From positions 682,001-746,000 of the forward strand of contig NZ_CP047941.1 of the NCBI RefSeq assembly GCF_014279815.1: a DNA stretch of 64,000 nt, written 5' to 3'. The position numbers and the translations under genes were made by a program. Below the pieces are notes generated by a model. It saw only the letters and a list, made by a program, of their open reading frames with translations. It had not been told where the DNA came from and searched no databases. The stretch's first letter is position 1, and every line of letters starts with the position of its first letter. Below, piece after piece: positions 34,881 through 43,351 of this stretch. The DNA is from Synechococcus sp. NOUM97013 (GTDB lineage Bacteria; Cyanobacteriota; Cyanobacteriia; PCC-6307; Cyanobiaceae).

Positions 34881-36899
34881 TCAGTCCAACCCGGTGGGCC
34901 TGCGCACGGGTCCCATCAAGGGATTCAGGACAGGTCCAGCCACTCCGTAGGTCACAACAAAACCTTGACCTCCCGGGAACGTCGAGGTTCGGCCGCTGTA
35001 GGTGGGGTTGATAACAACTTCGCCATCGAACCAGTTGTTGGCACTCCAGACATTTCCAGCGTCATCAATGATGACGTCCGTGGTGATTTGGATCACGCCA
35101 CTCTGGTAATTGTGAATCACATCTCCTGTGGTTTTGCCCGCAGGACAATTGGCAGGATTGACGCCGCAGATGTGAATCAAGCTTTGACCATAGAGATTGC
35201 CAACCCAGACGTTGTCATTGCCGTCGACGGATACGCCCCAGGGGATATAAGCGGTGCCTTTGGCGATGTTCTGTTGGACCACTTTCATGTCGGGTGAAAT
35301 CAAACCAACCATTCCGGTTTGTGTGAGGTTGGGGTTGTAAAGGAGGTATTCAGCGCCGGCCTCAAACTCCTCCATGATGGTTTTGGGTTGTGGCGGATTG
35401 GCAGGGATGTTGGGCGGTGTTATCCCGCCTGGAGGGAGTGCGCCTTGAGGAGAATTGGATTGCTGAGCAATCCAAACGTGCCCAGTTGAGTCAACGGCAA
35501 CGCCGCGTGCCCCAAGGTTCACTTCAATCGTTTGGGCTTGCACAGGAGCATCGCCTGGAAACACGGTGAGTTTGTTGTTGTAACTGCTGCTCACCCACAC
35601 CCTGTTCTGTGCGTCAACGGCGACCCCAAAGGGTGCTTGCATCCCTTCAATCGTGATGCGTTGCCCTTGGGTGTAATCGCCACCAGGGAAGCGAATCATG
35701 TGGTTTGCGGTGTTGTCGGCAATCCAGACATCGCCGTTGGCGGCTGTGGCGATGCCCTGAAGCTGACCCACTTCTCCGTCAATGGTGGCTGGCCCGAGGG
35801 CTTTGCCGTTGTTGAGGTCAAACACGCCGACCATGTTGTTGAAGGCACCCACCCAGGCGTACTTTTCGGAGACGCCGGTCCCCCAGCCCACACCATTGAT
35901 GCCTTGGCCGTTGTAACCGGTGATCGCTGGTGAGAGGGGTGTGCCATCAGGTCCGAAGTGCGTCATGCCTCCGCCGATGTTGTTCACCACGCCGGATTGA
36001 GAACCCGGCATCCAGTTGGCACCACTCCAGAGGTTTCCTTTCCCGTCAAACATCAACTTCCCGAGTGCCAAAGCACCTCCGCCGTCAAAGGCCAGGGAGA
36101 GGGAAAAGCTTTTGGGCTCGAACAACAAATAGGGAGCGGTTGCTGTTGTGCGCAACTGTTTCGCTTGGTTGATGGGGTAGGAGCTTTGGAACAGCTGATA
36201 AAGCGCACCTGCGTTCTTCCAGGGTTGTCGGGCGATCGATGTCATCGCCGACAATGTGTTGTCTGCATTGGTCAGTGCCAGCAGCTGAAAGCAAGCTGGC
36301 GATTGCGTCGGTTGCCCGCACAAAGCAATCAGGTCCGAAAGCACATTCATCCGAGCTGCAGTTTCGGAATTCAGCAGGTTGGTGCTCTTGAGCAACGTCG
36401 CTCCAAAGCGACCTGTGCTTTGGTCCACAAGGTTGTTGACCTGGTTCGATCCGATCGTTAAGGCGCTTTGGCTTCCTTCTAACGCTGTGCCTTCAAGCAG
36501 CTGAGCATTGGGCCAAACTGAACCAACGGTGGTGAGCTCGTTAATAGCGACCCGCTGATACTCATCCCCGCCAAGCACCGTGAGCAGGGTGAGTTGGTCG
36601 GCGCTTGATCCGCCAATGTCACCTCCCTGGGCCACGAGGTAATGGACGACCCCTTGTTTGGCTCGAAACTTGATGCTGAACGCTCCGTTGTTGTTCGAGC
36701 GATGGGTGCTCAGTTGCTTAGGTGTGTGCCCGGCTTGGGTTTGCCAGAGGGTGATCGATGAGCCGCTCACCGGCTGACCTTTTAAAGAGATCTGCCCTTT
36801 CAAGGTCGATTGCACGCGGGCTTCGACCGATCCTGTTGCGGTCCCCAGAGTCAGAGCACTCAGGGCAAGGGCCTGTCCCAGTGTTTTGAGGGCTTGCAT
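34881..36899 (-). CDS. Exported beta-propeller (NHL/Vgb-lyase-like) repeat protein
   Basis: A large exported protein of 672 aa from the ATG at 36899 (MQALKTLGQALALSALTLG), which gives a clean signal peptide ending near SVEA. A GTG at 36965 would add 22 residues. Residues about 25-110 resemble a carboxypeptidase-regulatory-like beta sandwich (LKGQISLKGQPVSGSSITLW). The second half contains repeated blade motifs such as GIATAANGDVWIADNTANHM, GVAVDAQNRVWVSSSYNNKL, GVAVDSTGHVWIAQQSN and GVSVDGNDNVWVGNLYGQ. These are typical of NHL or virginiamycin-B-lyase-like propellers. It is probably surface or periplasmic. The substrate is unknown. Confidence 0.78.
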   Translation of the reverse strand: MQALKTLGQALALSALTLGTATGSVEARVQSTLKGQISLKGQPVSGSSITLWQTQAGHTPKQLSTHRSNNNGAFSIKFRAKQGVVHYLVAQGGDIGGSSADQLTLLTVLGGDEYQRVAINELTTVGSVWPNAQLLEGTALEGSQSALTIGSNQVNNLVDQSTGRFGATLLKSTNLLNSETAARMNVLSDLIALCGQPTQSPACFQLLALTNADNTLSAMTSIARQPWKNAGALYQLFQSSYPINQAKQLRTTATAPYLLFEPKSFSLSLAFDGGGALALGKLMFDGKGNLWSGANWMPGSQSGVVNNIGGGMTHFGPDGTPLSPAITGYNGQGINGVGWGTGVSEKYAWVGAFNNMVGVFDLNNGKALGPATIDGEVGQLQGIATAANGDVWIADNTANHMIRFPGGDYTQGQRITIEGMQAPFGVAVDAQNRVWVSSSYNNKLTVFPGDAPVQAQTIEVNLGARGVAVDSTGHVWIAQQSNSPQGALPPGGITPPNIPANPPQPKTIMEEFEAGAEYLLYNPNLTQTGMVGLISPDMKVVQQNIAKGTAYIPWGVSVDGNDNVWVGNLYGQSLIHICGVNPANCPAGKTTGDVIHNYQSGVIQITTDVIIDDAGNVWSANNWFDGEVVINPTYSGRTSTFPGGQGFVVTYGVAGPVLNPLMGPVRRPTGLD

Positions 36900-37171
36900 G
36901 GAGGTCTTTGCTTTGAGGGCGTTGCTTCTTTGTTTGATAGGCAGAAGTGAAGCGTTGGTCGGCACCTCGATTCAGATCACGGACGGATGGGCGCACGAAC
37001 GCTGACGCGCGCTGCCTGCGGGCGCACCATGCGGGTGGTGCCAATGTGTTTGGCCTTTGGATGTTGGTGTCGCTGTTGCGATCCAGTCGGCGCTGAATCA
37101 CAAATCTGCATTCTGTGGGCAAGGACCGGAGTGTTCTCATAAACTGATCGGGCTGTTGCCGGCTGCGATCG

Positions 37172-38080
37172 GTGCCCCGGGTAGGACTGATCGTCAACGA
37201 CGGCAAGCCATTGGCTGTCGAGACAGCAGCTGCGATTCAGTCACGGCTTGAGCTTGGCGGCCATGAGGTGGTGCGCGCCAGCAGTTCGGGCGGGATGGTC
37301 GGCTTCGCCAATCCCGATCAGCACTTGCGCATGCTCGGCTATGCCGCCTGTGTCCCCGAGGGGTTTGACCACTCGATGGTGCTGGCGATTGTGCTTGGGG
37401 GCGATGGCACGGTGCTCTCGGCAGCGCGTCAGACCGCGCCGGTCGGGGTGCCGATCCTCACCATCAACACCGGTCATCTTGGCTTCCTTGCCGAGGCCTA
37501 CCTCGACGACCTGGACCGGGCGTTGGAGCAGGTGCTGACTCAACAGTGGACGATTGAAGAGCGCGCCAATCTGGTGGTGAGCGTGATGCGGGGGGATCAG
37601 CGTCGCTGGGAGGCGTTGTCGCTGAATGAGATGGCCCTGCACCGGGAACCGCTCACCAGCATGTGCCATTTCGAGATCGCGATCGGACGCCATGCGCCGG
37701 TGGATATCTCCGCCGATGGGGTGATTCTGTCGACGCCCACCGGCTCGACCGCCTATGCCCTCAGCGCCGGGGGGCCGGTGATCACGCCGGATTGCCCGGT
37801 GCTGCAACTCACGCCGATCGCGCCTCACTCGTTGGCGTCACGGGCCTTGGTGTTCAGTGATGCCGAGCCGGTCACTGTGTTTCCGGCCACGCCCGAGCGT
37901 CTGATGATGGTGGTGGATGGCAGCGCCGGTTGTTACGTGTGGCCGGAAGACCGGGTGCTGATCCGCCGCAGTGAGCATCCGGTGCGCTTCGTGCGGCTCA
38001 CCGATCACGAGTTCTTCCAGGTGTTGCGCAACAAATTGGGTTGGGGGCTTCCCCACGTGGCCAAGCCGGACCGCCCATGA
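37172..38080 (+). CDS. nadK: NAD(+) kinase
   Basis: A 302-aa kinase that makes NADP+. The ATP/NAD site [13 protein letters not shown] and the segment [19 protein letters not shown] are diagnostic. The conserved [17 protein letters not shown] block is present, as is [13 protein letters not shown]. The start is GTG 37172. Its stop overlaps the next gene's ATG in ATGA, suggesting cotranslation with the regulator. About 270 bp upstream separate it from the exported propeller gene; no feature was found there besides probable promoters. Confidence 0.94.
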   Translation: MPRVGLIVNDGKPLAVETAAAIQSRLELGGHEVVRASSSGGMVGFANPDQHLRMLGYAACVPEGFDHSMVLAIVLGGDGTVLSAARQTAPVGVPILTINTGHLGFLAEAYLDDLDRALEQVLTQQWTIEERANLVVSVMRGDQRRWEALSLNEMALHREPLTSMCHFEIAIGRHAPVDISADGVILSTPTGSTAYALSAGGPVITPDCPVLQLTPIAPHSLASRALVFSDAEPVTVFPATPERLMMVVDGSAGCYVWPEDRVLIRRSEHPVRFVRLTDHEFFQVLRNKLGWGLPHVAKPDRP

Positions 38081-38796
38081 CCCGCATCGTTGCCGACGCT
38101 CTTGCTGACACCGGTGGAGATCGGGTGCTGTTGGTCGGTGGCCAGGCAGTAGCTCTGGCGGACCGCTTGCAGGCCTCCGGCTACCAGCCGCTGGACTGGG
38201 GCAGCGGTGCTGCCAGTGGGGTGTCTGCGGATGGCCGATCCCATCCGGTGGCAGCGATTCTTGCCGATGATCAAGCAGACAGGGTCAGCGATCTGCGCAG
38301 CCGCTTCGGGGCGTTGCCGATCCTGATCGGCGTGAAGGACGACAGCGTCGCAGCGCGGGAGCACGTGTTTGCCTGCGGGGCCGATGACTTCTGGTTTCCC
38401 TCGGCTGGACCCAGCGACCTGCTCCAGCGCCTGCGCCTGCATCTGGCGATTCAGGCCCAGAGTCAGCAGCGGAGACCTGTGATGCAGATCGCTGATCTGA
38501 GTCTGGATCTGGCGTCCCGTCAGGTGCGTCGGGGTAGCCGTCCGATCGCCTTGACGGCACGTGAATACGCCCTGCTGCTGTTGTTGCTGGAGCAGCGCGG
38601 CACGGTGGTCAGTCGCGATCGGATTCTGCGCGAGGTCTGGAACGACGAGCAGGGATCCTCCAGCAATGTGATTGAGGTGTACGTGCGCTATCTGCGCCAG
38701 AAACTGGAGGAGTCCGGGGAATCCCGTCTGATTCACACCATCCGTGGCCGCGGCTACTGCCTCAGTGATGGGGTGCCCAAGCTGGATCCGCGCTGA
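38077..38796 (+). CDS. OmpR-type winged-helix regulator with degenerate receiver
   Basis: A 239-aa protein, starting at the ATG at 38077. The C-terminal domain (about 135-235) is a full OmpR/PhoB winged helix: [20 protein letters not shown], then [20 protein letters not shown], then [20 protein letters not shown] and TIRGRGYCL. The N-terminal 120 residues align only loosely with a receiver. The phospho-acceptor Asp position reads [15 protein letters not shown], and the conserved Lys near GADDFWFPS is missing. It may be a phosphorylation-independent regulator. It is coupled to nadK, and the DUF192 gene begins at its last base. Confidence 0.82.
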   Translation: MTRIVADALADTGGDRVLLVGGQAVALADRLQASGYQPLDWGSGAASGVSADGRSHPVAAILADDQADRVSDLRSRFGALPILIGVKDDSVAAREHVFACGADDFWFPSAGPSDLLQRLRLHLAIQAQSQQRRPVMQIADLSLDLASRQVRRGSRPIALTAREYALLLLLLEQRGTVVSRDRILREVWNDEQGSSSNVIEVYVRYLRQKLEESGESRLIHTIRGRGYCLSDGVPKLDPR

Positions 38797-39251
38797 TGGA
38801 GCTGCCGCCTCAGAACCTGCCAATCGAAGCGCGATGGTGTCTGGACCAGAGGCCCTCACTGTGCGTTTCCCTGGAAGTGGCTGACACGGCCAGGGAACAG
38901 CAGCTGGGCTTGATGCAACGGCCGGCGCTGCCACCGCTGCGTGGCATGTGGTTTCCGGTGACGCCGTCTCAGCCGCTGCGCTTTTGGATGCACAACACCC
39001 TTGCTCCGCTGGACATGGTGTTTGTGCGCGATGGCAAGGTGCTGGACGTCGCGGCGCAGGTGCCGGTCTGCCCCGGGCTGCCATGCCCGTCGCACTGGGC
39101 GGATGCCGATCAGAACGGCCGTGCTGACTTCGTCGATGGTGTGATCGAGATCGGCGCCGGCGAGGCAGAACGATTGGGCATTCGCCCGGGTGATCCTGTG
39201 CTGATCGCACCGATTCGGATTGCACCCTCTGACACGTCTTTGACGCGCTGA
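38796..39251 (+). CDS. DUF192 family protein
   Basis: A 151-aa protein with the DUF192 core: VADTAREQQLGLMQRPAL, RGMWFPVTPSQPLRFWMHNT and LAPLDMVFVRDGKVLDVAAQ. It then has FVDGVIEIGAGEAERLGIRP and a terminal beta strand. Usually such proteins are exported, but no strong signal peptide is visible here. Function is unknown. It starts on the stop codon of the preceding regulator (TGATG), implying coupling. Confidence 0.85.
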   Translation: MELPPQNLPIEARWCLDQRPSLCVSLEVADTAREQQLGLMQRPALPPLRGMWFPVTPSQPLRFWMHNTLAPLDMVFVRDGKVLDVAAQVPVCPGLPCPSHWADADQNGRADFVDGVIEIGAGEAERLGIRPGDPVLIAPIRIAPSDTSLTR

Positions 39252-39297
39252 TGCTCCTTAGGTGTAACGAAGACGTGCTTTTGGGCGTGTCGAGGTG

Positions 39298-39420
39298 TTA
39301 GCCGAAGAAGCCCTTGGATTGCAGAAACAGGCCGACGGCGATCAGGGGGCCAAACCCCGCGATCAGCAAGGTGATCTTCATGCGCATCGGCGAGACCTGC
39401 TTGTCTTTCTGAAGCGGCAT
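39298..39420 (-). CDS. Small membrane protein downstream of cobL (40 aa)
   Basis: From the ATG at 39420 this frame encodes a basic start MPLQKDKQVSPMRMKITLL, one hydrophobic helix of about 20 residues (ITLLIAGFGPLIAVGLFLQ), and the end SKGFFG. It begins 3 bp after the cobL stop on the same strand, so it is probably translated from the same mRNA. The positive N-terminus and single helix point to a genuine membrane microprotein. No known family is recognised. Confidence 0.65.
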   Translation of the reverse strand: MPLQKDKQVSPMRMKITLLIAGFGPLIAVGLFLQSKGFFG

Positions 39421-39423
39421 GGA

Positions 39424-40704
39424 TCAGGGGTGCGTGATCGTCGATTCTGAAGCGCCGGGCCGGAGCTTGCGGCCCTGCAGCACCAGAACCGGGTTCATCG
39501 GCGACAACCGCGTCCCCTCCGCCAGGGGCATCCCGCGCCAGCTCTGATGTTGGTGCATGCGCACGCTCCAGCCGGCTTCGCTCAGCAGTGGCCGCAGTTC
39601 CGCCACGGCTTCCAGGGTGGCCATGGGAATCACCACCACCCCGCCAGGCTTCATACGCGCGATCACCGCCTGCAGCAGCGCTTGGCGTTGACGGCCGCCG
39701 CCACCCAGCAGCACCCGGTCGGGATCGGGCAGTTGCTCCAGAACGGAGAGCGCATCACCCTCGAGCACCGCTGCTGGCTGCACCCCCAGGCGCCGGGCGT
39801 TGGCCTGGATCAGCCGGCCGCCGCCGCTGCGTCGCTCCACCGCCATCAGCTGCAGCTGCGGTTGCAGCCGCAAGGCTTCCAGCCCGACGCTGCCGGTGCC
39901 AGCCCCCAGGTCCCAAAGCACCCCAGCAGCAGGCAACTCGAGCTCGGCCAGCAGCTGGATGCGCACCTCCCGCTTGGTCATCAGGCCGGGACGGTCGTCG
40001 TGCTGGAGATACACACCGTCTTCGATGCCAAATAAGGGCAGCTGGTCAGGGATCGGCTCCGCCGCTGGCTCCGCCAGCAGCACCACCAGGTGCAGGGGGT
40101 TGAGGTCGCTGGGGATTGCATCGGAGGGAGCCAGTTTCTGCACCCGTTCGTCCCCATGGCCGAGGGCTTCGCACAGCCACAGGCCGTAGCTGGCTTGGAG
40201 GCTGCTGCTTTGCAGGATGCTGCGCACGTCGGCCAAACCACCGCGGCTCGGATCGGTGAGCACCGCCAGGGCGCTGGGGCGTTGCTGCAGGCGGCGCGCC
40301 AAAGGAGCTGGGTCGCGTCCATGCAGGCTGATCCACTCGGCGTTCTGCCAGGGCCGGCCCAGGCGTGCGAAGGCCAGTTGCAGCGAACTCGGCCCTGGAT
40401 GGAAGCGCAGGCTGTCGCGGCCCAGGCGTTCGATCAGGATCCTGCCGATGCCGAACCAGAGCGGATCACCACTGGCCAGCACCACCGCCTGCTGATCCGG
40501 CTCCAGCGTCAGCAGTGCGTCGCAGAGGGCAATCGGATCGTCGCTGGCGATCCAGTGCAGGTTGGAAGGGCATCCCGGCCACTGTTGCAATGCCGGCAGC
40601 ATGCGTTTCGGTGCAGCCACCAGGTGGGCCTGTTGCACCAGCCGCTGACCCGCAGGCGGGAGTGTGTCAGGAGCGCCAGCGTCAGTGCCGATCACATCGA
40701 TCAT
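39424..40704 (-). CDS. cobL: Precorrin-6Y C5,15-methyltransferase (CbiE-CbiT fusion)
   Basis: A 426-aa bifunctional enzyme of cobalamin synthesis that methylates C5 and C15 and decarboxylates the C12 side chain. The N-terminal CbiE tetrapyrrole methylase begins MIDVIGTDAGAPDTLPPAGQ from the ATG at 40704 and includes VVLASGDPLWFGIGRIL. The C-terminal CbiT domain has the SAM motif LWDLGAGTGSVGLEALRL and GGGGRQRQALLQAVI. The open frame upstream of 40704 is not needed. It shares a 145-bp intergenic region with the divergent DUF1254 gene. Confidence 0.94.
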   Translation of the reverse strand: MIDVIGTDAGAPDTLPPAGQRLVQQAHLVAAPKRMLPALQQWPGCPSNLHWIASDDPIALCDALLTLEPDQQAVVLASGDPLWFGIGRILIERLGRDSLRFHPGPSSLQLAFARLGRPWQNAEWISLHGRDPAPLARRLQQRPSALAVLTDPSRGGLADVRSILQSSSLQASYGLWLCEALGHGDERVQKLAPSDAIPSDLNPLHLVVLLAEPAAEPIPDQLPLFGIEDGVYLQHDDRPGLMTKREVRIQLLAELELPAAGVLWDLGAGTGSVGLEALRLQPQLQLMAVERRSGGGRLIQANARRLGVQPAAVLEGDALSVLEQLPDPDRVLLGGGGRQRQALLQAVIARMKPGGVVVIPMATLEAVAELRPLLSEAGWSVRMHQHQSWRGMPLAEGTRLSPMNPVLVLQGRKLRPGASESTITHP

Positions 40705-40849
40705 GCAGCCATTGTGCTGGGCTGACGCTCCAGATTTTCGCTCCATGCCAGGCCTTCGCTGCATGGGCTGATCCCGATGGTGCGAAGTGCCGGTGATCAA
40801 TCCCCAGCTTGTCTGACGTCGTAGGTCGTTTTGGCTAGGACGTCGACAA

Positions 40850-41977
40850 ATGCTTGTTTCCGACATGACTGCGCCTCGTCATTCGTTGCGCCACGTCTCT
40901 GCGCTGTTGGCGTCTGCCTTGGGTGCCGGCGGATTGCTGATCTCCGCATCGCCGATGGCGATGGCCCAAGCCTCCGGAGCCGCATGCCCGAAGGCTGCTG
41001 TGGTGGAAACAGCGACATCCGTGACGCCGGTCACCAAGGCGAATTACGCCAGTGCTGAAACCGAAGTGATCCTTGCGGATTACGTGCGCAAGATCGCCAA
41101 GGGCACGTGCAGTGATGGCGTCGGTGTTTTCTTCCACCAGCGTGCAGCGATGGATCCCAATGAACGCACGATCCTGCGCCCCAATTTCGACACCCTCTAT
41201 TCCTTTGCGGTGCTCGACCTTGAGAGTCCCGCCACCGTGGTTCTGCCTGAGACGGATCGCTACCAGATCCTCGAAGTGATCGATGAAGACCACTGGATCC
41301 CGCTGATCAGCGACAAACCAGGCAGCTACACCCTCACCCAGGAGTCGGTGGGCAGCCGCTATGCCTTTGCCTTCGTGCGCACCCAGGTGAATGTGCAGGA
41401 TCCTGCTGATGTGAAAGCGGCAGGGGCTGTTCAGGATCAGATCGTTCTGCAGCAAGCCGAAAAGGGCAGCTTCGTGTCGCCCAAGCGCTATGAGATGCAG
41501 GAAATTCTCGATTTGCGTGCTGACTACAACGCACGCCGGGAGCCTGAAGGTGTGACGTCTGAAATGGCGTTTGGCAAGAAAGGAGAACTCAGCGAGGAAA
41601 TGCGCAATTTCGGCGTCGCCGTGGGCTGGGGTGGTCTGCCCAAGCAGGGGGCTGTGTATCCCTTCCCCAAGGTGGTGAACTCCACTGAGCCTCAGGTGTT
41701 GGTGCTCAAAGATGTGCCCATTGACCCTCGGGCGTTCTGGTCGGTCACCGTCTACGACGAGAAAGGTTTTGCTGTTGGCGAGAGCTACAACATCAACAGT
41801 GCTTTCGCCAAAGCCAATGACAAGGGTGAATACGTGATTCACCTTGGCGGTGATCCAAGCCAAGACAATTTCATGGATATCTACCCCGGTTGGAATGCGG
41901 CGGTGCGGATCTATTCGCCCACCGAGGCCTATTTCAACGGCACCTGGACGCCTCCTGAATTTGAGCCGGCCCAGTGA
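40850..41977 (+). CDS. Exported DUF1254/DUF1214 protein, short type, copy 1
   Basis: A 375-aa protein. The start at 40850 has an AGGA site nine bases upstream; the ATG at 40865 is an alternative. The signal peptide runs through ALGAGGLLISASPMAMAQA. The N-terminal DUF1254-like part contains LRPNFDTLYSFAVLDLESPA, with the conserved N-D-T-L-Y block, and the C-terminal DUF1214-like part contains FWSVTVYDEKGF and GWNAAVRIYSPTEAYFNGTW. Function is unknown. The next gene is a clear paralogue. It opens the accessory block that ends in the sulfatase and lies divergent from cobL. Confidence 0.82.
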   Translation: MLVSDMTAPRHSLRHVSALLASALGAGGLLISASPMAMAQASGAACPKAAVVETATSVTPVTKANYASAETEVILADYVRKIAKGTCSDGVGVFFHQRAAMDPNERTILRPNFDTLYSFAVLDLESPATVVLPETDRYQILEVIDEDHWIPLISDKPGSYTLTQESVGSRYAFAFVRTQVNVQDPADVKAAGAVQDQIVLQQAEKGSFVSPKRYEMQEILDLRADYNARREPEGVTSEMAFGKKGELSEEMRNFGVAVGWGGLPKQGAVYPFPKVVNSTEPQVLVLKDVPIDPRAFWSVTVYDEKGFAVGESYNINSAFAKANDKGEYVIHLGGDPSQDNFMDIYPGWNAAVRIYSPTEAYFNGTWTPPEFEPAQ

Positions 41978-42030
41978 TCGCTTGATCCTGCCTTGTTGAT
42001 GCTTTGTTCTGCTCGTTTGCTTGTTGGTTG

Positions 42031-43131
42031 ATGAATCGCTGGTCTGTTCGGTTTGCGGCGTCCGTCCTCTGCGGGATGGGCATCACCGCCACATCGTTGC
42101 TGTCACCTCAACAGGGATCGAGGGTGTGGGCTCAGGACTCCAACTGTCCTGAGCCGGCCATCGTTCTCAAGAGTGATGCGGTGGTGCCTGTCACCAAGGC
42201 GAATTTTGCCGATGCTGAAACGCAGACGGCGCTGGTGAAATACGTTGCCAAAGTTGCTGCCGAAACATGCAGCACGGGCATGGGTGTTATCTGGAACGAT
42301 GGCAAAACTGCCGACCCCAAAGACCGCACGGTGATTCGAATCAACTTCGACACCTTGTATTCCTGGTTGATTCTTGACTTGAGCACGCCGGCCACGTTCA
42401 CGCTCCCAGAAACCGATGGTCGCTATCAGAGCGCCATGGTGCTGAATGGGCAGGGCTATGTGTATGTTGAGAAGGAGCCTGGCGATTACACCCTCACGCA
42501 GGATGAGGTGGGCAGTCGGATTGCCCTGGTGGCGTTCCGCACGGGCGTGAACATTCAGGATCCCGATGACGTGGCTCAGGCCCAGGCACTGCAGGCCAAA
42601 TTGTCGGTGAAGCAGGCCAAGACCGGCGAGTTTGTTCAACCCAATCAATGGGATCTTCAGCAGATGCTGGCTCTGCGTGCTGCTTACAACCAGGAGCGCA
42701 ACGATAAGGGTGTGAAATCGGAATCGCTCTTTGGCCGCCCCGGTGAGATCACCCCAGAGCAGAACAACATGGGTGTTGCCGTCGGAATCGGCGGCTTGCC
42801 CAAAGAGGGTGCTGTGTATTTGTTCTACACACCCACATCCACCGATCCCCAGACGCTCACACTGCGGGATGTTCCCAATGGGGACAATGCCTTTTGGTCG
42901 TTAACGGTGTATGACAAGGATGGTTTTCCAAGTGGGGACAACTTCAATCTCAACAGCGCCTTTGCCAAGACCAACCCGGATGGTGATGTGGTGATCAACC
43001 TGGGTGGAAACAGCGACCAAGAGAACTATCTGGAGATTTATCCGGGCTGGAATGCCACGCTGCGGATCTACAACCCGACACCCGCTTATTTTGACGGCTC
43101 TTGGGTACGCCCCGAGCTTCAGATCAAGTAA
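42031..43131 (+). CDS. Exported DUF1254/DUF1214 protein, short type, copy 2
   Basis: A 366-aa paralogue of the preceding gene from the ATG at 42031 (MNRWSVRFAASVLCGMG), with a signal peptide ending near SRVWAQ. It shares long colinear similarity with copy 1: VTKANFADAETQTALVKYV, IRINFDTLYSWLILDLSTPA, EVGSRIALVAFRTGVNIQDP, FWSLTVYDKDGFPSGDNF and EIYPGWNATLRIYNPTPAYF. The pair most likely arose by tandem duplication. Two Cys (NCPEP and AETCSTGMG) correspond to two in copy 1, perhaps a disulfide. Function is unknown. Confidence 0.82.
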   Translation: MNRWSVRFAASVLCGMGITATSLLSPQQGSRVWAQDSNCPEPAIVLKSDAVVPVTKANFADAETQTALVKYVAKVAAETCSTGMGVIWNDGKTADPKDRTVIRINFDTLYSWLILDLSTPATFTLPETDGRYQSAMVLNGQGYVYVEKEPGDYTLTQDEVGSRIALVAFRTGVNIQDPDDVAQAQALQAKLSVKQAKTGEFVQPNQWDLQQMLALRAAYNQERNDKGVKSESLFGRPGEITPEQNNMGVAVGIGGLPKEGAVYLFYTPTSTDPQTLTLRDVPNGDNAFWSLTVYDKDGFPSGDNFNLNSAFAKTNPDGDVVINLGGNSDQENYLEIYPGWNATLRIYNPTPAYFDGSWVRPELQIK

Positions 43132-43151
43132 AACTTGGACTGAAAGTTGGA

Positions 43152-43175
43152 AAGCCGGGGAGACCGCCCGGGCTT
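43152..43175 (+). terminator. Possible weak terminator after DUF1254 copy 2
   Basis: An imperfect hairpin pairs AAGCCGGG with CCC-G-GGCTT (one bulged G) across a short loop. Only two T follow, so it is a weak candidate. The gap from 43132 to 43351 otherwise holds no gene I can support. It is AT-richer near 43250-43350 and presumably contains the promoter of the next DUF1254 gene. Confidence 0.4.
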
Positions 43176-43351
43176 GTTAATGGACTTGATTGAAGGATGT
43201 CTCCTCGCTGAATGGTGCTGAGGACTTGTCACGCAAGTTGCTACGACGAGGCATTCATATCTTTATTCAATGCCTCCTGACTGCTTGCTCCCGATTGGGC
43301 AGTTTTTGATTGCCTTTGTTTTTCTTTTCTTGCTTGCTGGCTAGACAAAGA

